This document shows positions 46,499 to 58,779 of a stretch of DNA of 64,000 nucleotides, in pieces. Each line of letters begins with the position of its first letter. Position 1 is the stretch's first letter. The position numbers were made by a program, and so were the translations under genes. This DNA comes from Pelomyxa schiedti (taxonomy: Eukaryota; Evosea; Pelobiontida; Pelomyxidae). The DNA lies in the NCBI GenBank assembly GCA_020536535.1, contig JAHLWZ010000855.1, forward strand, positions 1-64,000, written 5' to 3'. Under the pieces are notes generated by a model that saw only the letters and a list, made by a program, of their open reading frames with translations, was not told the DNA's origin and searched no databases.

Positions 46499-49400
46499 AT
46501 GGCCAGCACTCCGCTTCGTCCGAGACAACAAACAACGCTCGCATTTGGTACGCCGTGTTCTCGTGCGTCTACGTCATCTGCGCGAATGTCGATGTCACCG
46601 TATTGCGGCTGTACTTGTCAATCGCCATCTTCGCTTATGCATTTCCACGCGGGCGGCACACCGGCACAATCTCCGCATTCAAACGGGAAAGCTCAAAAAC
46701 AGTTGCTTTTGCCAGCACTGATGCAAGGAACACTGCACACTACAACCACTTCCCAAGAACTCACTCAAACCAACACAGCAACACCTACTACAACTTCGGC
46801 CAATACTACTTCTATTTCACCTCACGGTTCACATACTCCAGTTTTGCTCTCACCTCGTTCAAACGCACAATTACGGGGTCTCAGACATTCTGTTGACAAC
46901 TCACAACCAAATGTAAAAAATAGCCCAACAGCCAGCACCTTTACAACTCCAAGACATACTATGCTATTTTCCCGTTCTTCTGTTTTTGATGATGACAGAG
47001 GTCTTTTACTCACGTCTTCGAAAAGGACTGGGACTCCTGTATCACTTGATTTGCAGGTTTTCTCTTTGCCCCTATTCTTTTTTCTTAGACGTTTCTTCAG
47101 GACGGGCCTAATAAAAGTACACCACACACTCACTCTCTGAATTGTACTCCACTACCTTCCCCATCAACCTACCACAGGGCACTACCACGCAACTCTTGCA
47201 CCCCCTCCCCTGACCACAGTTCCCACCATCACCTAGATGATTTGTGGTGTCAAGAGTCAGACAAATCAAAACAAACGTCACTATTAAATTGGGCAACGAT
47301 CAAAGTTTCCTTAACGGTACGTTTTTTCCCTCAATAATCTCATCTGATTACTTCAGGGATCAGTTCCTATATGCATTCCTCCTCCACCACCTCCTCCACA
47401 CACACCAACTCTCCCACAATTTCTCTCTCCCAAGTTCCAAAAAAATCGGGTTATGGCAACCAAGTGGAAGCCTTTCCCTCCAGAAGTAGTATCAACACCA
47501 ATTATCGAGTCCCCCACAAAGATCATTTCCACCAGACCTACTACTAATCTCTCTGAATTGCAAGATGTTCCAACAATAGAAAACGCAGTTGTAAATCAAT
47601 TTGACCAGCTGACACTCCAGTCAGACGTGTCACACATAGTTACCCCCCTGGCCCCTCAGCCAAAGCAACACGAGAACACTGCAGAAGAACAGTTTCACAA
47701 AGATTCACTGTTTGAAGACTTGGCTGAGAAATCAACACAATCGAAGCAACAACTCGTATTGGATCAGGGACCACAAACTCAAGAAGTATCTTTAGATACT
47801 GAACACTCCACACTTCCTACAGCTACAGATACTTCAACACCCCAGATTTCCCGTTGGAGTAAAAATGTGGAAGTTTTGAATCAACACCCATGCACTATAG
47901 AACTCCCTTCTCAATTCACTCGACAAGAGAGTTTTCTCTCTACTACCAGTGAGACCACACAGTTGATTGCACCAAGTGAGCATACTGCCATTCAGACAAC
48001 AGATCAAGAGCCTCTTCCATTGTGTGAACCATCGAGAGACCTCCAACCACAAGTTGCTGTGACCCAAGAACCCATAGTAATGAGCATTGACAAGTCAAAT
48101 ACCGAGACCGACCCTGCAAAAGGGATTGAAGGTAGCCCTCACATTGCCCCTGCGATTTCTAGTCAGTTGACCCAGCCAAATCCACCTGTTGAACCTGCAC
48201 CTGATGTGGTGATCCTCCAAGCTGAACACACAGCTAATCTGGAACCAACCATCCAAGGTGACCAAAACATCTCAACAGCCGTTGCAGTTCTGGCAGCTGT
48301 ACTTCCTGAAGCTGTCCTGCCTGAAATTACATTACCCCCTCCTGTACTCACTGAGCCAGTAGACGAGGTTGTAAATCGTTCATCCTCATCAGATTCAGTC
48401 CAAATTCCTGTACCAACGGAGATCTCTTTTGCTAAAGAGGCACACAGTGAAAATAGTAAATTATACTTAGTGGTCAAAGTACCTCCATCCCGTGGAAAGG
48501 CTTCTTCATCAAGAAAGGTGAGTAGAGATTAAAGCTGTGCTTTTCCTACTCATTTAGAACTCAGGAACAAGCAAGTGATGATGATGGCTATCAGAAGTCA
48601 CTACGCAATGTATACCTTTCCTGCATGCAATTTTCCCTTATTATTTCAAAGAGATTTTTCCTTGAATTACAGGAACACAAAGCAGTTAATGAATCTGATC
48701 AGAAAGCTAAACAGGTTTCTTTATCTTACTCCATATCTACTTCTAAATGTCTTGACAGCGTATCATCAACAGAAAATTTTTTTGGTATGCCTGCACTCAG
48801 ATTAAGTGATGAATAAGGCTTACTAGGGGACCTCACCATCAGAAAGGACCGTCAGCCAGAGAGAAGCAACAAAAAGATGCCCAGGAGCAATTTCTTTCTG
48901 CCCCACTTGTGGACGGATTGCCAGTCCCATCTGAATTAATTCTGCCTAAGCACATTGTTGTTACCAATAATAATACTAATAACTTTCTGATGTAATGTCT
49001 ATAGTATTCTCTTCAGCCTGATGAGGCGGAGCTGGCGGTATATGAATACCAAAATAACGTTGCATTACAAGACGGGTCTTCAGCACTCTCTCCTCACCAC
49101 CAGCACCGTTATCTAACAAGACAAGATGACCCTAACAGACAAGAGGACTCTACTCAAACCCAAATTTCTCCTGCTCTTCCCAAAGCCAATGTAAGACTTA
49201 TTGCGGATTATGACCCTCCTCTAAGAGTGTCAGCTGACATTTCTTTCCAATTGTTGTTCTCTTTGTCTTTCTCAGCTAATTCACGTGAAGGCTTCACGAG
49301 AGTGGCTATATATCGGCGGCAATACCTACTCATCTTGCCGGAAAACCATTATGTCAGAGTCTTGGTAAACGTGGTGGAGGAATTCTTGGTGAGCACTACA

Positions 49401-52400
49401 AGACTGCAAAGAAGCCAACACACGGAAAGGATCGCACTTGTGCTACAGTGTCGGACAAAGCAGGACAATTATTCACCAGTGAGTGGCAGGAACAAGAGAT
49501 TGAATTGTTTAAGGTTCACACATTGACACTACATAACATACTAATCTATCACAGGAATTGTACTGTCTTCATGGGACCAATTGGGATGTAATTTCTTCGC
49601 TCATGCATTTCAAGTCCCCACCTCAGTTGCAAGAGTTCTTTACCACCAATGTTCAAGACCAAAATACTCTTTCCTGGGGTCCAGTCAATGTAGCACACAT
49701 CAAAATGCTATGTGATTAACTGTATTTAGAAATGTCATTTCTGTGATGAAGTTGTTGGAAATGACACGTGGCCAATCTGCACTGTGTGCTCCTCAAAAAG
49801 TTCAACACAGTACTCCCACACTACCTAACTGTATTTTTGCTGAACTTCTATTAATAGGTCCACTGCAGCACAGTCCCTACCAGGTAGTGAAAAATAATAG
49901 CGCTCTCTTCCTGGGTGATATATTTACCATCTCTTAGATAATGGTGCTGTAACTGACTCCATTCATTCCCTGGATGAAGTAGAAGACCAACTTCTTTCAG
50001 CTATGAGGTTGATCTCTCAAATAGTTTCTCAACTAAAACAAAAAAGTCAACTGATTATCGAGGACCCAATTCTGAAGAACGAAATGGACAAATGTATAAT
50101 AAACCTAAAAAGCCATAACCTCTAACAACTTGTTTATACTTATTGAAATCTATGCTGGTATCACAGTTGGTAGGATTAATTTTTTTTTTCCTTGTTTGCA
50201 ATTCCAACTATGATTCAGAGAACCCTGATGTAGATAACTCAGATATGGACACAAGTATGTCTGATGACGATATGTCATTTGGAAGTTCTGATGACGAGTC
50301 TACAACATCACCAAATACTTCGAGATCTGAATTGCCAGGCAATAGCAGTACAGATTCTACTGTTGCCTCCGCACAAACACAAGCACTCCCCCAAAAGCCA
50401 GCGCAGCCTGTCTCTACATCATCCTCCTCGCAACCTCCAGTCGCCAGTGCAGCAATACCATCTGCATCGAGTGACGTACCCTATCCATCGATTCAAGAGC
50501 GTGCAAAGAGAAGACGATTTCACTCGCCGGCATACACGCCTACCATTTATGAGTTTACAGCCCCTGTGGAAATTGCTCTTGCTCTCGTTCTAAATAGTAG
50601 TTGTGACCCATGTGTCCCCCCTTGTAAAGAAGCCTTCTCTTGTGGTAATTTGAAACAAAATCTGGAAGGAAGGGAGACCATACCTCCAATAAATCAGAGT
50701 ACTGTACCTGAGCATTCTCCAGTAGTGTCAAGTAGTCAGTTACCCATCCCAGGTAGGGGAAGAAGTTATCCCATTCCTAGAATTGACCACCAACTACCAT
50801 AGATCCAATCTTAAACCAGGAGTCAGTAGAACATACCTGCGAGCAAGAGAGTCGTGATTCACGCAATAACAATCCTGTACTTCTCTCAGTAGAGGAAGAG
50901 AAAGCTTTTGCAAAAGAGATAGCTGCCTCAGTTGATAGAAATCGTCTCGTTAGTGAAGTGAAGGTTGATTCCATGTGTGAAATGAAGAAATAACCTAAGA
51001 AATAGAAATTTATTCGTGATCCTCACACAGCCAGAACTTTGAATAAGGAGGACACATGTTCTCCCCTATCAATTTTCCATCATGGTCTAGGTCCCATCAG
51101 TTCGTGCTAAATTGGTCACTGCCTGACAATTCACCTAAATACAGAAAACTTAGACAGCTGTATTTCTATTCCTGAGAATGTTTTAAGACAGAGAATGAAA
51201 ATCGTCCTGGATGCCACATCACTGGCCATTTTATCTATGTTGTCAAGCAGTACCAATCGGTGTTGTTTGTTATCCTGATTTCTGGGTATAAACTAAGGTT
51301 TTTTTGCAGGTATGTTGAAAATGTTTCCTCATCCTCCTGGTTATTCACTGCTGATCCCTCTCACATAGATTTTGGTAATGCTTATCTTCCGTGATGCAGT
51401 AATATATAAAAAAAACTCAATATGAATGAATGTGTTCAAAAGAGATTTCGATCTAAAAAAGTGCAGGCCAGTGGAAGGCTTCTTTGTCTTCTAACTGGGT
51501 TTTTGAGGACAAAGCTGTGTTGGAGGCCCAGTCAGGTGACCGAATATATTTCTGTGAATGGGCAAAAAACAGTACACCCTGCGAAATTCTCTTTTTTTCC
51601 TCAACTGCCACAGAAGATGCAAATTGTGTATTTGCTCTTGGTACCGTTTCTGGACCTCCCCTTCAAAAGAAATCTGGTAAATCTTTCACTGTGCATGTTT
51701 CTGTTCAAGTGGATTTGTATGATCACAGAGATGTTCTCCTTTATTTTTTAACTTCCTCAGGTTTTTAGATGAGAAAATAACCCTGACATCCTTATGCAAA
51801 GCGGGAGTCTTATCAAGCAAACACCTTCCTCCAACTCCCTCACCTGTTTTTGGTACTTCTGCTATTGCCCTCTCACTTGAAGAAACACTTTCACTGTGTA
51901 ACAGTCTTCCAAGCCAAAGCTCCTCCATGGATTCTACAGACATGGTACTTTCTGTTTTCTTCAGGGAAAAAAAAAAACGAGAGAGACTACCTTTTCTCAC
52001 TGTGAAACAGGAACCTACTGCCCCAACTGCAAAACGTAGAAGGCTTCCGGAACCTGTCCACACTTCCGTGCACAAGTGCATTCTATGCAACGACACCTTT
52101 TTTGTTTCTGTGTCAGCTTCAGTTCCTGACACTCACGTTTGTCGAAAATGCTGCCTCAGTGATCAACTAGTAGAGGCTCTTTACTTCTTTCCATTTTTTG
52201 ATCCTAAGACTAGTTGGATGAAATCCTAGCAAAAGTCGGAGCTGACGAAATCGCTATGGAGTGTAATTCCCTCGTCCAGCAACATCTAGTAAATCTTTTC
52301 CCCCTCAAGTTTTCACTAGAGCACTCATTCCCGTCAATAAGTGTTTTCCCAATCCATTTTGATTCACAGCTTACTTTTTGCAAAGATAAAGAAAAGGATT

Positions 52401-52807
52401 TAAGTACAGCAAGAAGCCCTAGCCCTCCAACAGGTCCCACACTATTATCGTCCACATCTGCCCCACAAGTGACGAACACATCAACATCAACACCAGCCTC
52501 ATCCTCAACCACGAACACAACTCCAACCACATCCACTAACACCACAACCATCACCACAAGCACAACAACGACCCCAACACCGAACTCCAAACTGTTTTCT
52601 GAACTAGCGTCACTTGTGCGTAACTTACGGGAGACAATCTTCCTGCAAACACAACCCGTCTACTGCAACTGGAAAAAATCACTACCGCTTCACACAAACG
52701 GAAACACCAACAAACACAACAAAGTAACCCCGCCGTTGCAGGACAAGACCCCCAATTCCACAGCACCCTCAAGTCACAACGACGCTCCCGCAACTTCTAT
52801 TCTATGA
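46499..52807 (+). CDS. long SANT-domain protein, probably chromatin-associated
   Basis: It starts at 46499 (MASTPLRPRQQTTLAFGTP). The first 2.4 kb encode disordered Pro/Ser/Thr/Gln-rich sequence in long exons (introns near 47056-47099, 47317-47356 and 48518-48557). A conserved-looking block follows at 49280-49600: KRGGGILGEHYKTAKKPTH, then LFTSEWQEQEIELFKELYC and LHGTNWDVISSLM, a SANT/Myb-like domain with an intron inside. After this come a Leu-rich helix (DEVEDQLLSAMRLISQIVS), an acidic stretch (DNSDMDTSMSDDDMSFGSS), AKRRRFHSPAYTPTIYEF, and a Cys-pair zinc finger (CILCNDTFF ... HVCRKCCLSDQL). It ends in Thr-rich sequence at 52807. LIN9/Always-early proteins have a similar SANT helix, but the DIRP motif was not found. 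It may be two genes, split near 50123. Confidence 0.5.
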
Positions 52808-52904
52808 AAACCCTTTGGCACTTTGCCCAAAAACAACAAATGGCTGAAATTTGGGAGAAAAGGATAATTATCTTCTGTGTTTGTAAGTTTGATGTGGGGT
52901 GGAA

Positions 52905-54521
52905 TTATGGTGAATTCTGTTGTTGAGGTAGAGTGAACCAGCTGATTGGAAGCCTGGGAGCAAAGTCCACAACATCACAGTCAAAGCACTTCTCGAAACG
53001 CCAAGACACCAATTCGGCATACTCCCATATAAGAACGTGTATCTGGGGGTGGAAGGTTAGGCTATTCGGAGATAGGCAGAGGAGTTGGTTTTGCTTTGTT
53101 TTCCCCTTACCTTGTTCTTTAAAATGTCCCCGTACCCTTCTTCTGGCGAGTTGTACGCGAAAAGGTGCTTGGAAGGCACCGATGACAGCTGTGAGTGTAA
53201 CCAGCCCGGAGTGTCCATCCAGGATCCCTTCATGTATCCAACCTTTGGTGCTGTTAAAACTCGAAAGCAAGAAAGAAAGAAACCTTAACGCGTGGATCAT
53301 TTACTGCCTCTATGCTTGATAAATACAAGAAAGGGTCAAGTCTGCTTCTGACAAAGGCACCTCTTTCCATGGCATATGGGCACCCAAATGCAACCTAATT
53401 GTGTTGTGAGTGACAAGCTTGGGATTGGTGACGGGTAATAACGCACCTTGCTCCACCTCTCGTCAGTAACATAAATTCCTGACATTGCCACGTCACAGTC
53501 ATGACGTTCAAGTGCTGCAACGAGATCTTCGAACAGGCCTTGGTCTTCGGTGCCGGGATGTATGGGTAGTGTGCCCACTTCCACGAATTGAACTTTGATG
53601 CAGTCGGGGTACCCAGGTTTCTCAAGGTTGCCACAGTTGCAATATTCATCATTGATGGAGTCGACAAGCATGTTGGCAAGGTCGAACTGGTTCCGATGAA
53701 TTGAATTAGGATAAAGGAACGAGAGGAAAGGATGTTTTACCTCCAGCCCAGTGTTGCACTCGCTGAAAAATAACGGTCTGCTGAAGTTGGGCATGTGGCA
53801 TACATTGAGCCACCCGTTCTCGAATAACGAATTTACCTCCGGTGCTTCTGGTGGAGGCCACTCTAAAATTATTAGAGTGTCAAAGAAGTGCCCCAGTTTC
53901 CATTTTGGTGTAAGATTGAAAACAAGTCGAGAATACCAAGAGGATAATAATTGCACGGTGGTGGTGGCCCCAGATGATAGCTAGATCACCAGGTTAGTAA
54001 AGCGTACACAAAAACGAAAGCAAAAACAAAAATGTGAACTAAAAACGGCCTCAAAAACAATCATAGAACAAGGACGGAGGGGGGGGGAAAAAAAAAACCA
54101 AACCCCAAATCCCATAACCCACAATTAGAAACCGTTCCACAGACCTTGCCAAAAGCATGCTGTATTCCATCGACGAGCACACGCTGCTCTGCGCCATATT
54201 GATCACGTGGTGCATCACTGGTATCCCAATCCTGCTCCACACCGCCTCCCCGGTCCCATAATCGCAACCGCGGCAGCCCAGATCCCCGCCACTGCAGCCC
54301 GCGGTCCCATTGGCACCCTCACCGCCGCTCCCAGCCCCGCCAACAGGCCTCAGTCCCGCGAAACAGACAATAACCAAAGCCACCATCACAAGCACCGCGG
54401 CTACATTGCACAACGTCAGCGACAGCGCTTGCAAAGGTGATCTCGGCGCCTCGTTCGCTTCGCCACTCCCATAACTGCGCTCATCAACCAGCGACGATGA
54501 CGGCGAAGGCGGCTCAGGCAC
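52905..54521 (-). CDS. membrane-anchored solute-binding (SBP_bac_3-like) protein
   Basis: It starts at 54521 (MPEPPSPSSSLVDERSYGS). A single helix (VAAVLVMVALVIVCFAGL) near residue 40 makes it a type II membrane protein with the rest outside. After a Gly/Cys-rich linker and introns, the binding fold reads GWLNVCHMPNFSRPLFFSE, then FDLANMLVDSINDEYCNC, then IKVQFVEVG, then LFEDLVAALERHDCDVAMSG and IYVTDERWSK, then VAFGCPYAMERGAFVRS. These correspond to the family 3 periplasmic-binding fold, also used in ionotropic glutamate receptors. The end (IHVLIWEYAELVSWRFEKC, then PLPISWF) returns to lobe 1. There is no channel segment, so it is a binding protein or receptor ectodomain rather than a channel. 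Confidence 0.75.
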
Positions 54522-54718
54522 ACTGAATCGCCCACGACGCCCACAGTCCTTGATGTCGGATGTTAACCCTGTTGACTCCTTCGTTGTCCCTTTGATAGAG
54601 ACAAAAAGCCTCGATTTGGTTTTTGTTTTTTTTTTGCAATTTGTTTCGGGACTTTTTTTGTGTACGAATGTTTACGCAAGCATGACAAAGCGCCCGTGTC
54701 TAATGAACGGTTGTATCC

Positions 54719-56028
54719 CTAAGGGAGAAGAGAGCTCTGAAGCTCTATGGAGGTGGCAGTCATCTGGATGGCACCCGCAAGAGTGGCGTTGCATGCCAGG
54801 AATCCCGAAGAGTGAACAAACTGCGAACCGGGAATGCTTGTAACTGAAGCAAGCTTTTCCATAACAAGGCCACGCCAGGGTTCCGGGAAAGACAGCCGGT
54901 TCTGGAAGGATCCTTTGTGTTGGCAGTGTAAGTCATACAATGAGGAAGGTGGGGGACGGTTTACCTTTTCTCTTTGTGACACAAGAAGCAGCCCACTGAT
55001 TTCGAGCACTGTCAAATGAAAGAACGTAAAGCACCAACGGTGATGGAGAGGCACCGGGCGGGAGTGACTTCACCTCTTCTTCCTCTAAATCCCTCAGATG
55101 ATCCTTCCAAGGTGCAGGGGTGTCGAGTACCATAATGCGTCCAGAGGGATGGTGACGAGTCCTAGTCTTAAATCTTTTGCTCAAAAGTTAGAAAGTAGTT
55201 AGCTCGTGGGAAAGGTAGAAACCCACGCTTCCTCCACAATAAGCCTTGAAGGCAACCAGGATTCCACCAGAGAAGAAACACAGCTTTTGAAGGCCTCACC
55301 AGCAACTTCCACTGCTCTGGCATATCATAAATGCTTCGAGGAAAAAAATAAAACGATCACTAACTTCATAAATCCACTGTATCTTGTTTCATCATTGCAG
55401 ACTTGGTTCCACCTGGGATTTAGTCCGCCCACCCTCGAGTGAAGGTACGTGTGGTCGTAAAACAGAGGGTCAAGGTCCTCGGGGTAGGCATTGATCCCAT
55501 TGTCAGGTCCATCCACAGAAACCAGAAGGTCTTCATAGAGCTTGTTATAGACCTAAAACGAAAAAGGCCACCCACATCATGGTTAAAATCCGAAATCAGA
55601 CTTATAAAGGATTGGGGATATAAATTTCAAAGGCGAAGAAACCAAACAGAAGCTTCACTTACTTTTTCTAATTGGTCAGGTGACAATTCCACAGTGGACA
55701 GAGCTCTGATGACTTCTCTGCCGTAATGCCTGTACACCAGTCCAGTAGCAGCCATTTTCACTTTGGAGAACTTTGGCGAGAAGCACTCGAAGTAGCCCTT
55801 CTGGTGGTGGTCGTACCTCCTCAGAGAGTGGTCGTAAACGCCGCCGATATCACAAACTACGTCGCACGACTGCAACCGGGCCGGATCTACGTCGCGCACC
55901 ACAACAGCGTCCTTCCACGCGGGGAGTTGTTTCAGCATAAACACGCACATGGCATCGTCCAGATGAAACACGCTGCCGTGGACCCCGATCCTAGCCGCAG
56001 ATCTCGCCTCCGGTGCTGCAGCCGTCAT
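54719..56028 (-). CDS. MYG1: MYG1 family exonuclease (DHH-like)
   Basis: It starts at 56028 (MTAAAPEARSAARIGVHGS). Family motifs occur in order: VFHLDDAMCVFMLKQLP, then DVVCDIGGVYDHSLRRYDH and HQKGYFE, then AATGLVYRHYG, SVDGPDNGINAYPED, and, after introns, GEAFKSCVSSLVESWLP, then RIMVLDTPAPWKDHL, LPEPWRG-like FPEPWRGLVMEKL and SIPGSQFVHSSGFLACN. MYG1 is a 3'-5' RNA exonuclease of nucleus and mitochondria in animals and yeast. The usual FHCDE near the start is FHLDD here, and the YDHH motif is intact. No clear mitochondrial presequence is seen. Five or six introns interrupt the gene. Confidence 0.9.
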
Positions 56029-56294
56029 CTCGTTTTACTTTGGTATGATGTTCTTCACGGAATAAACGTTTGAAAAAATTCAAAACAGTCAGCCCGCCAC
56101 GTGACGGTGAACCCTGACAATGCACTAACAAACGCGATCCTCCTTTCTACGTGCATGCACCCACCTGGCGCCGATTTCTTTTCGACTTTCGCAGCACTGA
56201 ACCGCGAAGAAAAGCAATTTAATTCAACGTCGTATGTACATTTAGTTGCTCTTTTACCTGGGTAAATAAGATACTGGTACTAAGAAAGTACTGC

Positions 56295-58746
56295 ATGATG
56301 AAAAATCCAAAACAAACAACAACAGACTTGTGTGTCACAAAAGCTCAAGCTTTCATTAATTTGCAAATTTTAATGCTAGCATATACTAAGGTATAATCTC
56401 ATTTTTTTTCTGCTTTAATTTCTGTTGGGCAAAAGCTAAACCCACAACTTATGGTCAATATGAGAAGTCCTTGAAGACACTAAAGATATTTCCTGCAGGA
56501 AGCACCACCTTTGTATGCAATGATTGTTCATTAGATCTCTTGAAGCCATGTCAACAGTATATGAGTGAGAGCAGCTTTGCTAGTATCCTGGAGGTGACAG
56601 CTGTATCATCATTTCTGACCTCAACCATTTGCTGCCCACACCTCCTGAACTCTTGTTTGTGAGCTCTATTCCTTGTATCTTCTATCCAATAAGCTTTAAA
56701 AATAAATAACACATTCGAAAGCTTTAGCCGAAGCTACAAAAAAAGTTCTAATTAAAGAAGGCGAGCACCGAAGCGAGACGGAGGCCGACGGCACGAAAAA
56801 CGACGACGTTACTTCCCTGCTGCCCAAATCCCTGCTCGCTCGTCTTGATATAAAAAAAAATAAGTCGGACAAGGGAGGGACAAGGGCAAAGACACGACCA
56901 CGACACCGGTGCTGGTGTTGTCTGCACAAGAAGATCGTCTTCACAACTACCGCGGTCATTACTTCGAGTCGGCGACCACCAGAGTCTCCCATAAAAGTAA
57001 CGACGACCGGCGCAAGCCGACCCGGCGGATCTCCCGTTGCGAAAAAACGCTGTGTGGCCATGAACATCGTGCCCATCAAGAACACGCCGCGACCCGACGG
57101 CAACAAGGTCTCTGTCATCACGCACAAACCCACTCCGAGTTCGCCCGCGTCGGATCTCACTATCACCTCGATAACCATTAAAAAACGGTCAAACAAGACG
57201 ACGAGGTCTCCCGCAGTTGCGACCAATGGGCGAGACATGATCCCCAAGAACATCGAATTCGACACGGCCATAATTCCCCCCACGAAAGAAGATGCTGCGG
57301 GGAGCCCAACAACACCCGTTTCGTCTCCTTCACAAAAGGAGTCTGCAACTACCAGGAGACTCGTTTTCAGAACGGATGACGACGACTTGGGCCAAGTTGG
57401 TGGCTCCACTGATCAGTTGAATGCAAGGCGCCTACGTTTTAAAGCCGCTTCTGTGGCAGAACCAGCAAGGACTGCTGCTGCTGCCACTTCCACTGGTTCC
57501 TCCACTTCAGAAGAAAGTGGTTGGGGAGAAAGAGTGTCACTGGACGGGGATGTAGAACCAGTTGTTGGAACTTGCGCCATCTTGGAGAAAGCCTACTTCC
57601 GTCTTTACGAGGTATTTCGCTTGGCATTTCGGACGTAGTCCAGCTCACGACGCTGAACAGAGGCCAGATCCATCAACAATTCGACCGCTTCGTGTTTTGA
57701 AGCAAGCCTTTCAGAACCTCGCGGTACGCCAACAAACGCACAGTGCTCCTTATAGCTACATCTGTAACCAGCTCAAAGCAGTGAGGCAGGTTGCTTTTCC
57801 GCAATGGTCTGTACCCTGTCTCACAATTCACTGTAGGATCTTATGGTACAACATATCTCCAACGAGTTCACAGTTCTGGTTTACGAAACGAATGCCAGGC
57901 TTTCCTTGGAAAATGTATCTCGTGTATCTCTGTTGCCAGCGAGTCAATTAATTCCTCAAAGGATGACATTGGAGAGTTTCAGCAGTGTCAAATGCAACTC
58001 ATAGTTCTTTATGATCAACTGAGTGGTGCCCCCAATTTCAGCGAATTTCTTGCATATCGAATCCTAACTGCTGTATTGCAAAACTCCTGGAATGGTTGGT
58101 TCAGAGACTATTCCTCTCCACCGAAAAACATAACAATAAAATCGAAGATATGGGATCTGTGCTTCAGACAAGCAAAGATCTTATGCGGTTTCCCTGTGTT
58201 AGACATGCTGTAGACGTGTTGAATTCTGTTGTTATTTGTGACTATGCCACTTTCTTTAAGTATGGTTCTCTGCAGTTTATACTGTAAACCCCAACTGCTT
58301 TACAAAGGTTATTGCCACAAACTCCAAACCACGGGAAGTATCTCATGGCTAAAATTGTTCACGAGCTCAGATTACATGCCATCGAGGTAGGAATAGAGTA
58401 ATTCCCTAATGCTAATCATCACCAGGTTTCACTCAAGGGCTATGGAAACAAACTGCCAATTGACTACGTCTCTTCTCAGCTTGGATTCTCTGATTCCTCA
58501 GAATTGACCAACTTTTGTGAGCAAAATGGTATCACAATTCCAGCTGTTGTGAGCAGCTTCCTGCCCACCAACCAAGAAGTTCAACCAAAACCCAGACCCC
58601 AAGAGCCTGCTCCAGCTCTTATACACACCACAGAACCCGCATCGGAACCAATTCCCACACCACAACAAACAAACACCACTAACAACAACAAACGAAAGAA
58701 AAGGAAGAAGCCTAAAAAGCAACAAGCCAACAACAACGGCTGTTAA
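56295..58746 (+). CDS. SAC3/GANP-family protein (LENG8/THP3-like), 5' end tentative
   Basis: The SAC3/GANP domain is clear: VVGTCAILEKAYFRLT, then PDPSTIRPLRVLKQAFQNL, SYICNQLKAVRQ, NEFTVLVYETNARL-like sequence, GEFQQCQMQLIVLYDQL and AYRILTAVLQN, then VSLKGYGNKLPIDYVSSQL. It ends in a Lys-rich tail (KRKKRKKPKKQQ) at 58746. These proteins act in mRNA export and processing. A good start is the ATG at 57060. However, the frame stays open upstream to about 56708, and exons from 56295 (MMKNPKQTTTDL), joined to KPTTYGQYEKSLKTLKIFP and CNDCSLDLLKPCQQYMS, then LAEATKKVLIKEGEH, run into it. So the upstream part is either the true N-terminus or a separate small gene ending at a run of A near 56860. Confidence 0.75.
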
Positions 58747-58779
58747 ATAATAACAACACTCATTCTCCATGCCATTACA

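Noticed and set aside
56696-57409. A 237-residue - strand frame
   Set aside because: The + strand here reads in phase into the SAC3/GANP protein, and the - frame has no recognisable domain or intron support.
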